From the NCBI GenBank assembly GCA_023205875.1, contig CP060771.1, forward strand, positions 124,001 to 188,000: 64,000 nucleotides of DNA, read 5' to 3'. Below, one piece after another: positions 43,156 to 52,526 of this stretch. Positions within the stretch are counted from its first letter, which is position 1. Each line of letters starts with the position of its first letter. The notes beneath the pieces were generated by a model that saw only the letters and a list, made by a program, of their open reading frames with translations, was not told the origin of the DNA and did not search any database. The translations under genes were made by a program, and so were the position numbers. This DNA comes from Chloropicon primus (taxonomy: Eukaryota > Chlorophyta > Chloropicophyceae > Chloropicales > Chloropicaceae).

Positions 43156-43794
43156 CCGCCTCGAACCAAAGCCCCCCTCCCCCTCCGCAACACCAACACC
43201 TTCCCTCTCTGCTCACCCAAGTGATGCGGAGGCACAAGGCAACTGATGCCGGAGACTTGGTTGCTCAAATGAGTCAACTAAGGTACCTTTGGAAAGATCT
43301 CGGAGTCTACTTTCCTGTGATGCTGTGTATTGCCTCCTCTGCTCCCTTTTGTCGCCGATCCTTGGCCCAAAACCTCAGCCTCCTTTCGACTCGACCTCAG
43401 ACTGGAAATTAATGGGCGAGCATGGGCGAGCACTTCAGAGAGAGGCCCTCCAGTGCAGAGCGGAGCGGATGGCCGAGTGAGTCCAAGCGCCAAGAAGATG
43501 ATGGAGGGGGAGGATCACCATCAGGGGGGGTACCGTGGCACACCAATCCTCTCCCCTGATGGTGACATTCACCTCACCTCTGAACCTGTCTACGAGTTCT
43601 TTGAGTTGTTGAAGACGGTCAGTGGAGTCGAGTTGACGACAGGGGTTTGTTGGCAAGGTTGTGTGTGTGTGTGTGGTTTGAGGTTGTCTGTGTTTATAAT
43701 GGTGATAGAAGATTAATTCTTGCTTGGATACGATCCCTTTGACGGAGGCTGTAGCTGCCTCCCCCCCTCCCTTCACTGCTTGGCAACAAGAGCT
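43156..43794. other. Gap between aminotransferase and orphan genes
   Basis: Holds the promoter-like element, a palindromic-looking GGGGAGGATCACCATCAGGG / CCCCTGATGGTGACATTCAC pair (43507-43573) that could fold into a hairpin, and a (GT)n run near 43659-43676. No gene is seen. Confidence 0.5.
43275..43307 (-). promoter_or_regulatory. Promoter-like element upstream of the aminotransferase
   Basis: On the minus strand CCGAGATCTTTCCAAAGGTA followed by CCTTAGTTG, 120 bases before the ATG at 43155. Confidence 0.5.
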
Positions 43795-44283
43795 TCAAGG
43801 TCTCCTCGCACCCAGAATCTGCCCCTCTGCTATCTTGGTCTCCTCGCACGCCTTTCTGCCGTGCGTTGGCCTCGTTGGATCGACCTTGTGACAGGAAGAG
43901 TCAGAGGCACCGTGTCAGAACCACGGGACATCGAAAGCCGAGTCAAAACAGTACTTCTTCCTTACCTTATTCCAACCAAACTGCATAGCCGCGGTGACCG
44001 GTCCGGCGTACCTCTCCGTCGTCTCCGCCTTGCATCGAACGTGCTTGTGCATGTCCTCAGCGTACTCCTTCCAAGAGTTAGTCGTCCTGGCACACTCTCT
44101 AGCAAGAGATGGTCCAACCCCAGACGCTGGTGACATGCCCAAAATGTCCAGCGTCAAGATACTGGTGCCATAGTCAAGTGTTGACTTTGGAAGTCTCTCT
44201 CTCCTCTCGCCAGTCAGAGGGTCAAAAAAGCATCCAGGTGCAACATCGACTAGACCATCATCCCCTCGCTTCAACAGTGCCAT
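43795..44283 (-). CDS. Orphan 135-residue protein, 2 exons
   Basis: Not recognised. Exon 1 (43966-44283) and exon 2 (43795-43884) join in phase 0 over an 81-base intron with GTAAGG donor, CCTCTGACTC and CACAAG acceptor. Sequence features are CFFDPLTGERRERLPK, SILTLDILGMSPASGVGP and two Cys in a helical stretch (LARECARTTNSWKEYAEDMH). The C-terminus is short and basic. The ATG at 44283 directly follows another splice acceptor (CTGACTCGAG...GACGCAG), so a 5' exon, coding or not, probably exists. A regular exon-intron structure argues that it is a real gene. Confidence 0.5.
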
Positions 44284-45044
44284 GCTTGCCTGTCTCCCTG
44301 CTCGCTTCTGCGTCGAGGGAAAGAGACCAAGAGAAAGAAAAGGAACACTCGAGTCAGTTTCTCTCTTCAGTGTGGGTGGCTTCAAGCTCTTCCCGCCCTG
44401 GCCGACTTGGGTGGGGTCAAACGAGAGAGGTGGCTACAAGGATTCCGCCCATGCCTATGCTTCCTGCCTCACAGCCTCTCCTCGAGCCTCCCACCGCCCC
44501 GAACTCTTCTCCTCCCGAACAGGACTCCTTGGACCTCCTTGGACCACAACAAGGCACCACCTTGGCTTCAGGTCCAGGACACTTTGCTCGATAAGGCAAA
44601 GGAGGGAGGAGCCTGAGTGGGTGGAAAGAATTGACCGAAATGGATCCACAAGCCTCAGCTGGCTCGGGCCTGGAATCACCCAACCTTGCCTCACCTTGCC
44701 GCTGCTGCCGCTGCTGCTTTCGTTCCCCTTAGCCTTGGCCTTTGACTTTGCCTGCCTTTGCCTTTTGCATCGCATTTTGTCTTGGATTTTGATTAAGGAA
44801 ATGACGTACACTCAAGAGGCGTGACGGCAGAGGCTTGGGCAAAGACATTGACTCTGGCAGCAGCAGGCGAGGACGAGGAGGATGGAGAGCACTGAAGTGA
44901 CGATGCGATGGTCCGTGGATCTTAACGTACACTACATTGCTTTAATACAAAGTTTCCAAAACACACACATTATCATTATCATTATATTTTATCACAAAGC
45001 ACCACCGACAAGTGGGGTGTGTTGCTTCTCGTTCTTGTTGCTTC
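44284..45044. other. Gap upstream of the orphan and downstream of the CNB gene
   Basis: The first 60 bases hold a 3' splice site of the orphan's leader. The rest is Pro/Leu-type low complexity with no conserved ORF. A short AT-rich stretch near 44935-45000 probably belongs to the 3' end of the CNB transcript. Confidence 0.45.
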
Positions 45045-47993
45045 TCAAACAGCTATCGCAGTCTCAGTTACTCTTGCCCTCCTCACCAAGTCTCGGGTGT
45101 AATCCAAGAGCTGCCTCTGTTTCACGAATGGATCTCTTTGACTCTGCGTGAACTTGCTGTTGTCCTCCGCGCTGGTGGTGCAAATGAGCCTCACGCTGCC
45201 GTTGCTCCTGCCGGTGACGTTCTTTGCCCCCAAGTCCACATCGATTTCCATCCTCCGCCGGTGGAAGGGGAGGCTGGTGCTGTGCCACTTGGGCATCTTC
45301 TTCTCCTTGTCGCCCTCCCCAGCCTTCTTGGCCCTCATGATCGCAAACGAGGACTGGATCTTAGTCTTCGCGCCTTGCTTCCACCTGTTTTGAGGCGTGT
45401 ACATAGCTGGGTCAAGAAGCTTGCCGCTGGGGGGAGAGCCGGAAGCAAGGCCTTGGGACCCACTGCTGTTGATCTTGTCCCGGACGCTGAACTGCCTTGA
45501 TCCCCCATCAAGCGGGCTCTTCAGCTTCTTGCCCACCTTCGGGGTCTTCTTGCCCGACCGTCTGCCCTTGCCCGACCGGCTCCCGGCGGAGGAGACGCTG
45601 GGCACGGGCGTCAGGGGCGTCATGGTCGCGGTGCGGCTACCAAGCCTTCTCATGGTGGTCATGGCCGTCATGGACTCGCTCGCCTTCTCGTTCGCATTCG
45701 AGTACGTCTTATTCACCTTCTTGAGGGACTTGCTCGGCCTCAAGATGCTGAACTGGGCCGCAGACTTTTGGCGAACTTGGATGATGTTATCGATCCTCGA
45801 CTTCTGCCACTTGATCTGGCTGCTGTGCAGGGCCTTGAACTTGCCCTGCACTTCTGGGCTCAGCGCACCGGGGATGTCAGCGTTCTGCAAGTAGTAGACT
45901 TTGGCCGTGGACATGGACTTGATCGTGAACGCTTCGGGAAAGTTGCTGATGGCGGAGAGACCAAAGATCTCTCCCTCCCCCCTCAGCGCCACCTCCATGA
46001 AGTGCCCCGGCCGCTCCGGATCGGGGGCAATGACCTTGAAGGCCCCCTTGGCAATGATAAAGAGTCCCTCCGAGACGGACCCCACAGTCAAGACGGGGAC
46101 GTTGATCGGGATGTGCATGACTTGCAAGAAGTAAGACAGCTTGGTGAGCTCCACGATAGGCAGCTTTCCAACCAAGGACACTTTCGACAGGAATTCCAAG
46201 TTCTCCTTCAGCTTCTCCGCTTCGACTGCTTTGATGATCCTATCGTAGTCCTCCTTCTCGAGAACCATGAGCTCGGTCGGCTCCACCGAGATCACAGTCG
46301 CGTTACGGGGCTCACCCTTCAGCAAGGCCGTCTCACCGAAAGACGCCCCGATGGAGAGCACCCTGATGCATGAGCCGTAGTACTGCTCCACCGTCAGCCT
46401 CTCCCTTCTCGCTTCCCCGGCTTCTCGATGCCTCTGCAGCTCCTCGTTGCTAATCTGGTGAATGCCAACGCTGCCGCTGATGATGATGTAGAACGCATCT
46501 CCCGGGTCACCTTGCTGCACCACGATCTCATCCGCCCCGAGTTTCAGGCACTTGGTCACCTTGACGACTTCAAGCTGCTGCTTTCTTTGCAGGGTCGAGA
46601 AGAACTTGAAGGTCTCCATCATCCCCACGAGCTCCTTGAGGTCCTCTTCCGTCCTGTCTTCACTCGACTTGTAAAGCAACCTCGTCATCTTTTCAGGCTG
46701 AATGAACAGAGACATGCTTGCGCCTAACTTTCCGATCACATTCTTGCACTGGTCCCTCGTCAGGATCATCAAGTAGGTCTCCTCCCTGCAGATGGCCGTC
46801 TCCTGCCTCTTGTCCAGGGAGAGCAAAGCGCTCTCGCCGAAAAAGTCCCCGGCGTGCAAACTGGTCTGGCACGGCCCGTACACGTCCTCAATGTTCAGAG
46901 CCGTGGACTCTCCCGTACTCGGGCTCACGCTTTTGCTGTAGCTACCCGATTGCTCTCCCGGCTTCAGCAGGGACGACCTTCTCTCCTTTTTCTCGAGCTT
47001 CTTCGTGTCGAAGCTCTTCCCCGGGCTCCCCCCCTTTCTGTCCTTGGCGCTGGCCCAAGAGTGCACCGAGACCGAACCCTTGAGCACGATGTAGCAGCAA
47101 CTCTTGCCGTGAATCTCGTCTCCCTGAGCAAATATGATTCCGGACTCCGTGTACTTCTTCAGTCGAAGCATGTGGCAAAGCTGCTCCACGGCCTCCACTG
47201 GGAGCTGCTGGAAGAACGTGTGCCTCTTCGTGACCTGCACCAGCGCCTGGATGTCCTTAGCCGTTCTCTTCGACTCGGGTGCCGTCAGTATGGCAAAGTA
47301 ATTCTCTGCAAGATGCTGGATGTTCAGCGTCCGCTTCAGCACCGAGTCATAAACTTTTTTGTTGATCACGAGCAAAGTTGTCTCTTCCGCGAGCCCAATC
47401 ACCGTCGCCTGCCTTTGATTGTTCAAGTCCGCCAGAGCAAGCTCCCCAAAGCAGTGGCCCTCCTCCATCACGTTCACCACTAGCCCGTACTGCCCAAACA
47501 TCTTGGGACTGAGCGCTTCGTAGTTGCTCTCCGTCTTGATGATCTCCAAAGGCTTCTGTTGGTACACAGCCAGCTCTCCCGAGAGGATGCAGTAAAAGTT
47601 CTCTCCCTCCTCCTCCTCCTCGAACAAGACTTGCTCCCGGTCCACCGTCTGCCTATCGGCGTGCTCCAGCAAGTAATTGCAAGTGTGCTCCGGCAACTGC
47701 TGGAAGAGCCTGACCTTCTTGATCTGCTTCAGGGCCTCTGCCGTGTCCTTGGCGCTCGTGAAGCCCGTCTCCTGCAACGTTCCGAGCGCGAGACTTTGCC
47801 TGCTCCTTTGCGTTATGTTGTTCATATTTACCGCAGACACTCGGCGATTCACAAGACTTTTGCTTGCGAAGGGGCCGCCTATCGAGCTCGGGCCTCCTTT
47901 GGAGAACGAACCTCCTCGAGAGAACGAGCCCCTCGAGCCAAGGAAGGTTCCCTCCAGGTGACTGAGCGAGTTGCGAGTTGGAAAGTTATCCAT
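45045..47993 (-). CDS. Protein with four cyclic-nucleotide-binding (CNB) domains
   Basis: A single-exon 982-residue protein without kinase, channel or membrane segment. CNB hallmarks: FGELALADLNNQRQATV (about 182), FFGESALLSLDKRQETAI (about 384), FGETALLKGEPRNATVI (about 553) and FGLSAISNFP (about 678). Only the third has the full E...PR.AT phosphate-binding cassette expected for cyclic nucleotide binding; the others look degenerate and may be structural. Domain 2 carries a long Lys/Ser-rich insert. The N-terminus is a Gly/Ser/Phe repeat region, and the C-terminal 250 residues are basic and Ser/Thr-rich. A regulatory scaffold or cGMP/cAMP sensor is inferred. Confidence 0.85.
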   Translation of the reverse strand: MDNFPTRNSLSHLEGTFLGSRGSFSRGGSFSKGGPSSIGGPFASKSLVNRRVSAVNMNNITQRSRQSLALGTLQETGFTSAKDTAEALKQIKKVRLFQQLPEHTCNYLLEHADRQTVDREQVLFEEEEEGENFYCILSGELAVYQQKPLEIIKTESNYEALSPKMFGQYGLVVNVMEEGHCFGELALADLNNQRQATVIGLAEETTLLVINKKVYDSVLKRTLNIQHLAENYFAILTAPESKRTAKDIQALVQVTKRHTFFQQLPVEAVEQLCHMLRLKKYTESGIIFAQGDEIHGKSCCYIVLKGSVSVHSWASAKDRKGGSPGKSFDTKKLEKKERRSSLLKPGEQSGSYSKSVSPSTGESTALNIEDVYGPCQTSLHAGDFFGESALLSLDKRQETAICREETYLMILTRDQCKNVIGKLGASMSLFIQPEKMTRLLYKSSEDRTEEDLKELVGMMETFKFFSTLQRKQQLEVVKVTKCLKLGADEIVVQQGDPGDAFYIIISGSVGIHQISNEELQRHREAGEARRERLTVEQYYGSCIRVLSIGASFGETALLKGEPRNATVISVEPTELMVLEKEDYDRIIKAVEAEKLKENLEFLSKVSLVGKLPIVELTKLSYFLQVMHIPINVPVLTVGSVSEGLFIIAKGAFKVIAPDPERPGHFMEVALRGEGEIFGLSAISNFPEAFTIKSMSTAKVYYLQNADIPGALSPEVQGKFKALHSSQIKWQKSRIDNIIQVRQKSAAQFSILRPSKSLKKVNKTYSNANEKASESMTAMTTMRRLGSRTATMTPLTPVPSVSSAGSRSGKGRRSGKKTPKVGKKLKSPLDGGSRQFSVRDKINSSGSQGLASGSPPSGKLLDPAMYTPQNRWKQGAKTKIQSSFAIMRAKKAGEGDKEKKMPKWHSTSLPFHRRRMEIDVDLGAKNVTGRSNGSVRLICTTSAEDNSKFTQSQRDPFVKQRQLLDYTRDLVRRARVTETAIAV

Positions 47994-48939
47994 ATTGTTT
48001 GCAGCAGTCCTCCTGCTGGTTCCTCCTCAACCTTCTTCTTCTTCTTCTACTGCTGCGTGCAAAGCCTACGAAAGTTTTGCAGACAAGCCGGTCAACACAC
48101 TTCAGCACCTCCACCTCCACCTCCTGCCTTGTCTCTGTCTCTGCAGAGAATGCTTTGAAGAATGCAGTTGCTCACCACTCCAGGAGCCCTTGAGCTGGGT
48201 TCCAAGGTGAAGTCTTTGCTCAAGCTTGACACCCTTGCTGGCCTCTCTGCCACTTGGGCCACTAGCTCCACCCTTGCACCTCCCTCTCCGGCACCGAAGC
48301 CACCAGTAACAAGCACAAGGATAGGCTGAAGACAGGACCACCTTGGACCAAAGTCAGTTTTTCCAGCACTCCTTCCTCAATACCGAGCCAAACTTCACAA
48401 GCGACTGGTCTTTGGAAAGACGAAGACTTGTTACTTGAAGCCCTGGCCTCCTTTTGAGCCCCAGTACCGGTTCTGTGGCGCTCTTCCTCGCGTTTGACCT
48501 TACCTTTGGCTCACTTGTTGTCGACCAAGATGATGTCCAACCGTTCCCGAGTCAATAGTCAAATTAAGAAGGAAAATCCACTTGGGCGAAAAAGGCAGGA
48601 TCTTGAGAGGAAGGAAGGAGGGGGAAGAGGGGTACATCGAAAAGAGTTCCATCCGTTATCATCCATCATCGTTGGGTTCGTTCGTTCCTCGCTTCCTTCC
48701 TTCCTTCCTTCCTTTGGCTGGTTCATCGATTCATTGATTCATTTTGGTTGCTTGCTCGGTGCGTAGAGAAAGAGAAGGATCCACAAGAAGAGGAGAAGAG
48801 GGACAGCATCGCCGGAGCAGAGGAGGAAAGTCCTTTCCTTCCGGCCCTCTTTCCTGGCTGGGCGATCAAATGCCCTCGAGGCATGGCGGTCGTGGTGGTG
48901 TCTTGTGATGTAATACAGGAGGGGGTAGGAGGAAGGACA
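47994..48939. other. Intergenic region, CNB gene upstream / FYR gene downstream
   Basis: Contains the promoter-like element at 48398-48427, a (CTT)n run near 48029-48045, CTTC repeats near 48692-48712 and (ATTC/GATT) near 48727-48744. No credible gene. Confidence 0.5.
48398..48427 (-). promoter_or_regulatory. Promoter-like element upstream of the CNB gene
   Basis: On the minus strand GTCTTCGTCTTTCCAAAGAC followed by CAGTCGCTTG, 400 bases before the ATG. A 5'UTR intron would bring it closer. Confidence 0.45.
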
Positions 48940-50558
48940 TTAATTTTCGCATCCGAGGTGGCTCAGGATCCTTGGAACGAAACGAGCTGGCCACGCTGGC
49001 CACAGGAGCACGTTCTCTGGCATCTCTTCGCTCGTAAGCAAGAAGCGCTTTGTGGTGAAAAGGAACGAAAACCGAGTCAGCAGGCAAAGCACGGGGAAAA
49101 GGGAAGGGGGAAGAGAGCTTACCTTAAGCATGGCTCCCCCGTCTTCGGCTGCCCACTTGGCTAAGCTATCCCTGTCCCTGTGTTGGGTGCCACCCAGGGA
49201 CGTCGTTGTCGCCAGGACCATGGCAGTCCTCTCGCCCACCCCCTCGATCTTCATGAATTCCTGTGCCGCCTTCTCCTGTGGAGACAAAATCTGCGAGAAA
49301 GACAATGTTAGCTCCTCAGCGCTCGTTCCAAATCCACCTGTCGCGATTCCGTTCACTCACCTCGTTCCAAGCCCTGCTGCCCTCCAGCGCCGCTTGCAAC
49401 TCACTCTCGCTGTACATCTGCGCGATGGCCGCCTGCGTGGTTGGGTCTGAGAACCCAAAGTGCAGTGGGCCACTAATCCTTGTGCCAAGTCTCTTGTGCA
49501 GGCACACTGGGGGCGAGGAAAGGGGGAACGGAGTCAGTTCTGCGCTGGAATCCATTTGATCGAGTGGGCAGCACCTTACCTTTGGTCCAAGGCTTCGTGG
49601 GAGACTCGCCCCTGAACACGAGGTTCGTCTCCTCTTCCCTAACGGCAAAGGTTGGACCGTATTCGCCTGCGAAGAAGAAAAGAGATGAAAGTCATGGGGC
49701 AGAGTCAGCAACGTGGGGGCCAGAGCAACGCCGTGGCCACGTACCCGCCTCAATCCACATAGTGTATAGTTTGTTGAAGTGCCACTTCGTTGCCTGAAAA
49801 GAAAAGAAAAGAAAAGAGAAAGAGAGTTCAAGAGTCGAGTCAGTGCACAACAGACGGCGCGGCGCTGGGCTCGGATCCTCACCTTATATCCAACGGGATA
49901 AGCATGGTGAAAAAGGCAACCGGTGTTTGACCAGTACTTGTTCTTCCACTGCCCTCTGTGGATTTTCCCCAGGTCCAACACGCTAGCGCACCGCGTACGA
50001 GGGAGAAGAGAAGAGAAGAGAAGAGAAGAGAAGAGAAGAGAAAGTGAAACCATCAGGAAAGCGCGCCCAAACAATTGCAACCCGTCTAACTTACGTCACA
50101 CCAATGCTCTTGAGAGTGAAGGGAGCTCTGATCTCATGCTTGCAGAGCACAAGCTGTGCCCTCGTTCTCCCCCTTCCCGCACTGCTTGCTCCTTCCTCTT
50201 CCCCCCTCCTCTCCTCCTTCCCCTCCTTCGATTCAACCACCGCTTCAGGCTTCTCCCCTCGAAGCCTCTTGGACAATCTCGTGGGAGAGAGCATGGACGA
50301 GGCGGCTCCTCCGCCGCTAGGCCTCTGCTTCCTTCGCTTCGGCTTCCTCCTCCTCGGTGGACCACTGAACAAGGCAGCAGCGTAGCTCGCCTTCGTTTGG
50401 CTTTCCACTCGACCGAGCGGAACATCCCTCGCCACAGCCGAAAGCACGGATGACGGAGAGCTCAAACCAAGCCTCACGAGCTTGCTCCTGTTCGCCTTCA
50501 CTCGCTGCTCTCTCTCGCTCTCGTAGTCCGTCCTCGTCTCTGTCATCTTCATCTTCAT
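48940..50558 (-). CDS. FYRN-FYRC domain protein (TBRG1/KMT2-like FYR module), 7 exons
   Basis: Exons 50095-50558, 49883-49982, 49745-49793, 49580-49666, 49361-49506, 49123-49290 and 48940-49047 all join in frame for 373 residues. A basic N-terminus (PPRRRKPKRRKQRP) precedes FYRN with TVLDLGKIHRGQW, FHHAYPVGYKATKWHFNKLY and EYGPTFAV. FYRC follows with GESPTKPWTKVCLHKRL and SGPLHFGFSDPTTQAAI. FYR modules occur in MLL/KMT2 methyltransferases and TBRG1; no SET, PHD or JmjC domain is present, so this is a stand-alone chromatin-associated FYR protein. The C-terminal extension is unassigned. Introns are 70-111 bases, most with CTGACTC near the 3' end. Confidence 0.85.
50003..50041 (+). repeat. (AGAAG)n microsatellite in intron 1 of the FYR gene
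   Basis: Seven or more AGAAG units. On the coding strand this is (CTTCT)n and serves as the pyrimidine tract of the 3' splice site. Confidence 0.8.
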
Positions 50559-50614
50559 CTTCAACGTGTTGTTGATGATCACCACGAAACACGAAAGATG
50601 GACGCAATGACGTC

Positions 50615-50647
50615 GAGTGAGGTGTCTACGGAAAGATCGTGAGACGG
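50615..50647 (-). promoter_or_regulatory. Promoter-like element upstream of the FYR gene
   Basis: On the minus strand CCGTCTCACGATCTTTCC followed by GTAGACACCTCACTC, 57 bases before the ATG. Nearly identical to the copy at 584-616. Confidence 0.55.
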
Positions 50648-50764
50648 AGTATCCTCTGAACTTGGTCTCAGCAACGTTCTCGCGCTCGACTCGCGTCCTC
50701 CGCGTCTTCAAAGGTCGCGCGCCCTCGACGGTTACCTTTGGATTGGCGCGGGAAAAATTGAATC

Positions 50765-51275
50765 GATGGTGCTGGTGCTGGTGGATAGTGGATGATGATG
50801 ATGATGAGGGGCGGGCAGTGATGGCATGGATAGTGGATGCCGAGGAGGAGGAGGAGAGGGGAAGAGGGGTATTGATGGATGGATGCATTGTCGCTTGCTC
50901 TTTCCAAAGAGCCCTCGCTTGCAAGGATTGGCGTGGAGGAAGGGCACTGATGGTGCTGGTGCTGGTGGATAGTGGATGATGATGATGATGAGGGGCGGGC
51001 AGTGATGGTGATAGTGGATGCCGAGGAGGAGGAGGAGGAGACGGGAAGAGGTGGGGTATTGATGGATGAATGCATTGTCTCTTGCTCTTTCCAAAGAGCC
51101 CTCGCTTGCAAGGATTGGCGTGGAGGAAGGGCACTGATGGTGCTGGTGCTGGTGGATAGTGGATGATGATGAGGAGGAGGAGGAGGAGGAGGAGACGGGA
51201 AGAGTTGGGGTATTGATGGATGGATGCATTGTCTCTTGCTCTTTCCAAAGAGCCCTCGCTTGCAAGGATTGGCGG
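50765..51275 (+). repeat. 184-187-bp tandem repeat, about 3 copies, carrying the promoter-like core
   Basis: GATGGTGCTGGTGCTGGTGG starts units at 50765, 50949 and 51136. Each unit has a (GAT)n or GAGGAG run, TGGATGCATTGT, the core GCTCTTTCCAAAGAGCCC at 50897, 51085 and 51239, and GTGGAGGAAGGGCACT. The core reads on the plus strand in every copy. Related single copies are at 23610-23790 and, diverged and inverted, near 61895-61990. Confidence 0.95.
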
Positions 51276-51457
51276 TGATCTTTCCAAGAAGGAAGACAAC
51301 AACAGAGGATGATGAGGGGGTTGGAGAGCAGACGCAAGGGGCATACATGGCGATGGCGCTTCAAACGGTGCTACTTACATGGTGGTCCGGGGAAGTTACG
51401 ATTGACCCCCGTCACTACTTGTTATACAACTCGCACTAGACTCTAGTGTGCGCACTC

Positions 51458-52190
51458 TCAGGATTTGTCGACGTCGTTCTGTCGGTTCGTAAGGGCTTTC
51501 CAGAACTCCTTTCTGAACTTGCTGCTCGTGAGAACAAGGACGGGCCAAAGGAGAGAGAACATGACCCTGTTCTTCACTTCTGGCTTGAAGGTCGTCCTCG
51601 AGAAGGATGAGTAAAACCTTGCGCCGAAAGCAAGCCACGCTGCAAGGGGGAGGAAAAGAGCCGACGAGGAGCCAAAGTTGGGGCCGAGCCTGCCCACGCT
51701 TTCGTACGCCCCCCCCTCCCCCCCGGGCCCGTAGACGGTGATCGACTCGGAGTAGTAGCTCTTCCTGGACCCGCCGTCTTGTGAAAGCGAAAGGCAAACA
51801 AGCTTCACCGTCAGTTCACCCACACCAAAAAAAAATCAGCCGGAGAGCTACTGGGTTCCCTCCCCTCCCCTTACCTTTGAGCTTCTCCTCCGTTCTGTTC
51901 TCTCGCCTGTAGGTCCGTCCGGCGCCTCTGCTTTGCGTCAGTTGCCTCTCAAGCTCGTCCTGCATCCTCTCCGACTCCCGAAACATGTCGTCCATCCGCC
52001 TGTCAAAGTCGTTCAAACCTCTGCCGAAGGGTGAAGCCGCCGAGTCCTCGAACAAAGCCTCAAAGTCTGACCGTCCCGAGGACGACGACAAGGCGCAGGT
52101 GATGTTGCCCAGCCTCTTCCCGATGACCGCCGCCGCTCTGCTTCTCGAGGCGATCCCCTTGAACCTCAGGAGGAGACCCTTCGACGGCAT
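51458..52190 (-). CDS. Orphan organelle-type membrane protein, 2 exons
   Basis: Exons 51875-52190 and 51458-51777 join in frame for 211 residues. The N-terminus (MPSKGLLLRFKGIASRSRAA) is basic and looks like a mitochondrial or plastid leader. A middle helical region is rich in Arg/Glu/Asp (FDRRMDDMFRESERMQDELE), then SYYSESITVYGPGG and LGPNFG precede two short hydrophobic segments (ALFLPLAAWLAFGARF and VMFSLLWPVLVLTSS). I do not recognise the family. The intron is 97 bases with GAACTGACGG and acceptor CACAAG. Two copies of the promoter-like element lie upstream. Confidence 0.6.
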
Positions 52191-52338
52191 CCTTTCTTTG
52201 CTTCGAGTGAGACCTCGCTGGAAGCATCAAGGGACGAGGGTTCGACCTGAGATCCTCATCACCAACGCCTCCAACCCTCTTGCTGTGGCAAGGAAAGCAG
52301 ATTCCGTTTCAGTCTCTCAAATCGACGCCATTTCATTC

Positions 52339-52370
52339 CAGCGAGGGTTCTTTCGAAAGATCAAGAGATG
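52339..52370 (-). promoter_or_regulatory. Promoter-like element, proximal copy
   Basis: On the minus strand CATCTCTTGATCTTTCGAAA followed by GAACCCTCGCTG, 150 bases before the ATG at 52190. Confidence 0.5.
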
Positions 52371-52526
52371 AGGAAGCCATCAATGCTTCCTCCTCTTCCC
52401 CTCGTGCTTATTGTCTTCTCTCACTCTCCTGTTTCGTTAGCATCCATGGGAAGCAAAAACCAGAACAGAATCACGTCTCCTCTTCACTCCTCTCCACCTC
52501 ATCTTCGTCCGAGCGTCATCCCTTTC

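Larger units (their letters stand above)
50559..51457. other. Gap carrying the 184-bp repeat array
   Basis: Between the FYR gene start and the 3' end of the next minus-strand gene. Apart from the promoter-like element and the array no gene is seen; overlapping ORFs here are all repeat-derived. Confidence 0.6.

Noticed and set aside
50668-51364. Several minus-strand frames with repeated LQARALWKEQ-type peptides
   Set aside because: They are translations of the 184-bp tandem repeat and repeat with it; there is no gene-like start context.
52230-52262. A tRNA-like T-loop sequence (GGGTTCGACC)
   Set aside because: No acceptor stem, D-arm or anticodon arm can be built around it. No tRNA, rRNA or spliceosomal RNA was found in the window.
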